From: Elysia crispata
Lineage: Eukaryota > Mollusca > Gastropoda > Plakobranchidae
DNA length: 64,000 nt
NCBI GenBank assembly: GCA_033675545.1
Contig: JAWDGP010003874.1
Coordinates: 597,501 to 661,500, forward strand
Direction: 5' to 3'
The notes below the pieces were generated by a model, which did not search any database, was not told the DNA's origin, and worked only from the letters and a program-made list of their open reading frames with translations. Shown in pieces: positions 59,000-64,000 of this stretch. The position numbers and the translations under genes are program-made. Positions within the stretch are counted from its first letter, which is position 1; every line of letters begins with the position of its first letter.

Positions 59000-59332
59000 C
59001 TTTCTCCTTCTATGAATTCATCAAGCTTTTCAGTTATTTGTGTATTTATCCATCTAAATACCTATCCACTGATCTATCTGTTTATATATCCATCTAAATA
59101 CCTATCCACTGATCTATCTGTTTATCTATCCATCTACCTACTTATCAAGCCAATTTTTTAACTGCCACCGCAATTATGCCTCTACATGGGTGTATATAAT
59201 ATGTAAAGACGTATTTACGTGTTTATGTGCGTGCGAGGTTGATGTGTTTATGTATGTATGTTTGTATGTTTGTATGTATGTATGTATGTATGTATGTATG
59301 TATGTATGTATGTATGTATGTATGTATGTATG

Positions 59333-59363
<31 letters not shown>

Positions 59364-59390
59364 GTATGTATGTATGTATGTATGTACCTA
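58931..59390. repeat. (TA)n, CATCTAAATACCTATCCACTG repeat and (TATG)n
   Basis: (TA)n at 58955-58996. A 44-bp segment beginning CCATCTAAATACCTATCCAC is duplicated at about 59049-59130. (TATG)n occupies about 59250-59386. Confidence 0.9.
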
Positions 59391-59477
59391 TCTGTCTATT
59401 TATCTGCTAATTCCTCTATTGACCCCCTGGTCGAGACTGAGGTTAGCTGATAGCAAGAAACTCTCTCATCTTCTCGC

Positions 59478-59556
59478 CAGCCGGGGTGCGGAGCTACAGC
59501 ACAATCAAGAGGAGCGAGTCGCCGTGCTATCCACTCAACCCATTCGCCTGGTGCCT
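59478..59556 (-). mobile_element. Degenerate tRNA-like SINE head (weak)
   Basis: On the minus strand GGGTTGAGTGGATAGCACGG resembles an A-box region, and GTAGCTCCGCACCCCGG resembles the 3' side of a B-box arm (GTTCGAGCCCCGCACCCCGG type). The B-box core itself is missing. Confidence 0.3.
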
Positions 59557-59844
59557 GGAGAAGGTCGACTTCAGTAGCTCGGACAGCGAATTCTGTCGGT
59601 AAGACAACTCCTGCACGGCGCTAAGCTTTGTCAAAAACTCTTTATCAGGCTTTATTTGAAAGTTAGTGGGCGAGATCAAAACGGTGTCGCTCTGTACCAT
59701 TTCACATCTGAGAGTGAGAGCATTAATGTCATAGCTATGCGAGATTTCTAAGTTAAAGGGGAGACCACTGATAGTGTCGCTGCCAGGTAACAAAATGTGT
59801 TTGTTTCTACACACTGCGTCATATCCGGCCCTGCTCCGATAATC
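59527..59844 (-). CDS. Candidate terminal exon, unknown protein
   Basis: The acceptor TTCTTTTTAG is followed in phase 0 by DYRSRAGYDAVCRNKHILLP, then NLEISHSYDINALTLRCEM and ISPTNFQIKPDKEFLTKLS, ending at a stop at 59527. This gives 105 open codons with balanced composition and no low complexity. The final residues (SRHQANGLSG) lie in SINE-like sequence. No upstream exon was found and I recognise no family. It could be a chance frame. Confidence 0.25.
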   Translation of the reverse strand, partial: DYRSRAGYDAVCRNKHILLPGSDTISGLPFNLEISHSYDINALTLRCEMVQSDTVLISPTNFQIKPDKEFLTKLSAVQELSYRQNSLSELLKSTFSRHQANGLSG

Positions 59845-59876
59845 CTAAAAAGAACTAGCTATTGAAAACTTTTCAC

Positions 59877-60310
59877 AGCCCATGCGGTCCAGAAATGTAC
59901 ACCATTCAGCCCATGCGGTCCAGAAATGTACACCACACAGCCCATGCGGTCCAGAAATGTACACCATTCAGCCCATGCGGTCCAGAAATGTACACCATTC
60001 AGCCCATGCGGTCCAGAAATGTACACCATTCAGCCCATGCGGTCCAGAAATGTACACCATTCAGCCCATGCGGTCCAGAAATGTACACCACACAGCCCAT
60101 GCGGTCCAGAAATGTACACCATTCAGCCCATGCGGTCCAGAAATGTACACCATTCAGCCCATGCGGTCCAGAAATGTACACCATTCAGCCCATGCGGTCC
60201 AGAAATGTACACCATTCAGCCCATGCGGTCCAGAAATGTACACCACACAGCCCATGCGGTCCAGAAATGTACACCATTCAGCCCATGCGGTCCAGAAATG
60301 TACACCATTC
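59877..60310. repeat. 31-bp minisatellite, 14 copies, five-unit higher-order repeat
   Basis: Unit CCCATGCGGTCCAGAAATGT plus ACACCATTCAG. Units 2, 7 and 12 carry CACACAG instead of CATTCAG, ending at 59940, 60095 and 60250, exactly 155 bp apart. All three plus frames stay open across the array because no phase contains a stop. These frames are not proposed as proteins. Confidence 0.95.
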
Positions 60311-60471
60311 CCCAAGATTTATATTCAATTCTTTACATACCAGAACTTATTTCATTTTTGCGTTGAATCATTACAATTTAAGCCTAAAAGGCTCTGAAAT
60401 TCCATCATCTCTGTGCAATGAGAAGAGCTGCGGATAGACAGACATGGGAAGATGTTTAGTTTGAAGTCAAG

Positions 60472-60474
<3 letters not shown>

Positions 60475-60553
<79 letters not shown>
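60475..60553. repeat. (CT)n microsatellite
   Basis: About 39 CT units. Confidence 0.95.
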
Positions 60554-60556
<3 letters not shown>

Positions 60557-60559
60557 AAG

Positions 60560-61045
60560 GCTTTAGTATCGATCTTACTCATACAGCTAACCGCAGTTCG
60601 AATGAAGCGGTTTTTATTTTTCCAAAATAAAGTATCATTTAAAATATGCGTCATCTTATTTTTTAAATGGCTTCTAATTTCTTCATCCATTTTCATTGAA
60701 GTAAACTTCATAGCTACATCTTTTCATTCACCGACTGTCTCAAACAGGATAAATCCTTTCTGTGAAAGATAGAACACAAAGTTATGCCAAATATCCAGAA
60801 ACGAATTTACGAAGATAGATTTTTAATTACTTCTCTATATATCATATTGTGACGAAAGTATGAAATATCTGAATGATTTTATGTTCAACGTCAGAGACTT
60901 TCACAGTTATCATGAAAATTATGAAAATACTTGACACTGGTAGCGGTACAACGGGATGCGCATGATCATAAAATTCATCAGGTTTTTTTTGTTTTCTTTT
61001 CCTGTACTTATGGCGCATTTTATGTTATTAGCTGGCTTCTCCATA
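60560..61045. other. Unassigned DNA
   Basis: No gene or repeat recognised. Confidence 0.45.
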
Positions 61046-61050
61046 TTTCT

Positions 61051-61079
61051 CCCCCCCCCCCCCCCCCCCCCCCCCCCCG

Positions 61080-61139
<60 letters not shown>

Positions 61140-61140
61140 T
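61051..61140. repeat. 28-bp C run followed by (CT)n
   Basis: C28 at 61051-61078 then CGTCTCG and about 25 CT units. The minus strand is G28, able to form a G-quadruplex. A second C15 run is at 61951-61965. Confidence 0.95.
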
Positions 61141-61477
61141 CTCTCGCTTTATATTTGTCGACCTATCTCTCTATCTTGATATAGATTTTCGTTTAAGTTT
61201 TACACGAAAAGAGCTCCTAAAAATACGCTGTCATCTGTGCAAACCATGACGGATTGCCTTTCTTATTTGAATGGATCAGTCCTCAGGGAAATATGTTGAG
61301 TGGTTTTAGCAGCGTTCATCTCTAAGACCTGGCCCACATTACGGCAGTTTTGTGTGTCCGCCACACATTAGCTGGTCATTAGGCATATACGTTGATAGGT
61401 GATACTGCTCATTTGATTGTGTTAGTTCTCTAGATTGAATTGATGGTTGTCAAAATACTATGAATGTGTAGTTTGAT

Positions 61478-61480
<3 letters not shown>

Positions 61481-61574
<94 letters not shown>

Positions 61575-61580
61575 TGTATG
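61481..61580. repeat. (TA)n then (TATG)n
   Basis: About 39 TA units (61481-61559) followed by TATG units. Confidence 0.95.
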
Positions 61581-61584
61581 TTCC

Positions 61585-62870
61585 AAATTTTGTCACCAAC
61601 TTTATTAAACAACTGTGCATTATGCTTATTTGCAAAAATTCTTTTGTTGTTTTTTTTTTATTAACTTAAAACTAAAAAATAGAAAGCATTTTATTTTTTT
61701 TCTCTTTGTTTAATTTAGTCTATTTCACAATGAATAATAGTTTGGTTGTTTATGTAAAATATTTTATAAACCTTTGCATGTATTTCAATTGATATAATCT
61801 GACAATCACTTCTCTGTATCTATCTTTGTCCCTACTTGACTTTTTTTTCCGAAACTATAGTCTGAATTGTATGTAATGCATAAACTGGTTTTAGATGCAT
61901 GAACTTTGTGCTGAATGCATCCTCCCCAGTAACCACTATAATGCCTTGACCCCCCCCCCCCCCCCAGCACGCATTGTGTTCGCGAGCGAAGGTCCAACTA
62001 GCGATCCTGGTAGCTTGTGAGCAGCATTTCACACAAACATGTTTACACAATAACTATAATGAGGCAATGTGCGGCAATAACCGATGCTGCTTAATGTACA
62101 GGCTAGAGAAAGCTAATATCAACATGCAATAATCTCCCTTCATCATTTCGAGAGATTGCTTAACTTTCACAAGGATAATTTTAAACAAACCTTCCTGTAA
62201 TATCTTGTATTTTTTTCCTTTTCAGTACATTACAAACACCGTCATGTGGATACTTGCAACAATTCAATATATTTTATCTTTAAAACGAAAAGAGCAGTCC
62301 AGTTTTCTTGCTAGAAATGATTTATTTAAAATTTGATTTTAACAGTGAAATAGTTCTGCTCAAGCGGGAGGGTTTTGGGTGTGTTTTTAAATGACTTTCA
62401 TAGAATTATTTAAATTTTATAAAAATGAAATATACTTTCTTTAGAAACTTGAAAAAGTAAACATTTGAAAAAACATAAATTTGAAAGAAAGCACATGAGT
62501 GTGAAGATTGAAAAAACCTTTTTGTCACATTGATTACACCAAATATCGCGAATATCAGTTCATGGAAGTGAGAGGCGAACCTAGTACAACTTGGCTACAT
62601 TGAGAGATCCTCATAGAAACCTATTAACACAGTCTGCTAAAGTTGTCTACATGACTTTACTGATTCAGTCAAGGACAAAATATTGTCTTCTTTGATTTAC
62701 CAGCTCTGTCCCTGCTGCTCCATTCCTTTGTCTTACGAACCTCCAAAACCTCCATTGGATTTAAGATCACTTATCCTGTGTCTCAACTTATTTGAATCCT
62801 CTCTAGTATGATCCTTACTTTAAGTCCAACTCCTCACTCTAGAAATGTCCGTTGTGTTAACTCTCTCCGG
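61585..62870. other. Unassigned AT-rich DNA
   Basis: Contains the C15 run at 61951-61965. No gene or element recognised. Confidence 0.45.
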
Positions 62871-62873
62871 CAG

Positions 62874-63004
62874 GCAATCTCGTGAAGCCATCGGCTGCAT
62901 CTCGCATGTCCTGAGAAGATGTTACCGGAAGAATGACCCAGATCTCTTGGATGACCTCACCGTGGTGGACTTCGACTTGCTGTATGACAAACGCAAAGCC
63001 ACCT
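62874..63004 (+). CDS. Candidate internal coding exon, unknown protein
   Basis: Acceptor CTCTCTCCGGCAG precedes 131 nt ending at consensus donor T|GTAAGT. Only one of three frames is open: (xx)G + 43 codons + T, reading QSREAIGCISHVLRRCYRKN then DPDLLDDLTVVDFDLLYDKR. GC content and codon texture stand out from the AT-rich flanks. It has two Cys and a strongly acidic second half. I do not recognise the family. It enters in phase 2 and leaves in phase 1. The exon at 52386-52461 cannot join it directly. Confidence 0.5.
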
Positions 63005-63199
63005 GTAAGTAACCATAGGTCTACTGGGAAGGGGGTGAGAGGGAGACAGCCAGTCTATCATTTAATAACTTATTCTGCATAATTGATAAGGTAGGGATCA
63101 TCAAAATTTCTCAGACCTCAACTGATTTCCATTAACAGTATTATAGAATTCTCTAAAAACTTATGATGTAACTCTTGTCAAAGTTTTTACTTTAATGTA

Positions 63200-64000
63200 C
63201 TGCACATTTTTCTGGGAGTAACAAGCTGGTTTCAGGAGCAACCGTTCAACCATTGACCAGATTGCTACGCTCAGAATTATAATCGAGAAGTCCTTAGAGT
63301 GGAATTCTTCATTGATTATCAACTTTCTGGACTACGCGAAAGCGTTTGATAGTATTGTGGAGGATACAGAGGAATCATGGGAAACCTGAGAAGCTTACGG
63401 ATCTTATCAAGAGCATGTATGAGGCAACAAGTTGCATGGCTGTGCATGAAGACCAAACTAACTGAAGCTCTGATATCAAGACCGGTGTCAGACAAGAATG
63501 TTTGTTAGCGCTTTAAACGCTTAGTTTAGCAATTGATTGGTTTAGGAGGGAAACTACTAAGTCATCCAATGGACTGCACGGGTGCATTCAGAGCACTTTG
63601 ATGTTGCAGTCGACTTGGCGCTCCTTCCACACACCCGCGAACACATGCAAGAAAAACCAGCAACCCTCAACAGATTAGGACAATGTATTGGATTGAGAAT
63701 CAAAGGTTCTAAGAGTAGAAAGCGGACAGGTATAAATCGGAGAATATGTTCTTGAAGATGTTGAGTCATTCCTCTATCTAGAAAGCATCATCGACAAGGA
63801 GGGAAAACAAAAATTGGGAAGGCCCAGACAGCTTTCAATACACTGAATGAGTTGTGGAGAACAAAGGATATCTCTCTCCTAACAAAGCTAAGAATCTTTA
63901 ACTCGAATGTCAAGTCTGTTTTACTCTATGGTGTGTCTACGATGGGCGGATAAAGTCAGAAGTATAGGAGGTTTGGAGAAGAACAGATCAGCTGCTGGTT
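63200..64000 (+). pseudogene. RTE-like LINE reverse transcriptase fragment, runs off the window
   Basis: Plus-strand frames with shifts and stops give RSNRSTIDQIATLRIIIEKS, LEWNSSLIINFLDYAKAFDS, IKTGVRQECLL, LAIDWF, LALLPHTREHMQEK, LYLESIIDKEGK, TLNELWRTKDISLLTKLRIF and NSNVKSVLLYG. These are consecutive blocks of the RT and thumb of an RTE-like ORF2 (family: GVRQGCLLSPFLFLLAIDW; FTYLGSIIDKQGG; TKLRIFNSNVKSVLLYG). The catalytic xADD box reads AVD, losing one Asp. The element is inactive and truncated at its 5' side. Confidence 0.85.

Overview
This is a 64 kb stretch of animal nuclear DNA. I see no bacterial-type gene packing. It is AT-rich, with long intergenic stretches, phase-matched GT-AG introns, one conserved multi-exon membrane-protein gene, tRNA-derived SINE heads, decayed LINE and LTR retrotransposons, and an exceptional load of micro- and minisatellites. 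The retrotransposon families (RTE-like LINEs, a Gmr1-order Ty3/gypsy relic), the SINE heads, frequent AGATCT/TCTAGA motifs and abundant (GA)n, (TAG)n and (ATT)n suggest a lophotrochozoan, most likely a gastropod mollusc. The assignment rests on remembered family resemblance, not on a search.

The one secure gene is an UNC93A-like (MFS-fold) multi-pass membrane protein on the minus strand, 18175 to 10633. Four coding exons splice with consistent phases (0, 0, 1) into about 595 residues with a complete UNC93 core and a long hydrophilic N-terminus. Its introns hold a 55-bp array, a 280-bp (AGT)n and a very uniform 121-bp array. A 63-bp array lies just beyond its stop codon.

Layout: 1-0.6 kb, 58-bp array. 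0.6-7 kb, mostly featureless, one SINE-like head. 7.08-7.97 kb, 81-bp array abutting a minus-strand tRNA-like head. 8.6-10.4 kb, 63-bp array. 10.6-18.2 kb, UNC93-like gene. 19.06-19.43 kb, LINE 3' end. 20.6-20.9 kb, (GA)n/(CTA)n. 22.6-25.4 kb, three copies of a roughly 148-bp dispersed repeat, two forming an inverted pair. 27.25-27.78 kb, compound triplet array. 28.4-28.5 kb, two NRF-1-type palindromes. 29.57-29.78 kb, 53-bp array. 29.8-33.3 kb, decayed Ty3/gypsy element with integrase remnants upstream of reverse transcriptase, plus LTR-like sequence. 33.62-34.08 kb, LINE 3' end, minus strand. 37.0-37.9, 39.7-42.7 and 44.8-45.0 kb, satellites including a duplicated 41-bp array. 48.2-49.25 kb, SINE plus LINE C-terminal fragment, minus strand. 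49.32-49.64 kb, second LTR-like copy. 50.3-50.7 kb, 52-bp array abutting a SINE head. 52.2-52.46 kb, candidate TATA promoter and first coding exon. 59.88-60.31 kb, 31-bp array with five-unit higher-order structure. 62.87-63.00 kb, candidate internal exon. 63.2-64.0 kb, RTE-like LINE running off the window.

I found no operon-like or defence-like system. The unexpected signals are in the repeats: four unrelated tandem arrays show higher-order periodicity, two arrays sit directly on the 3' side of a tRNA-like SINE head, and the gypsy relic keeps the rearranged integrase-before-RT order of Gmr1 elements.
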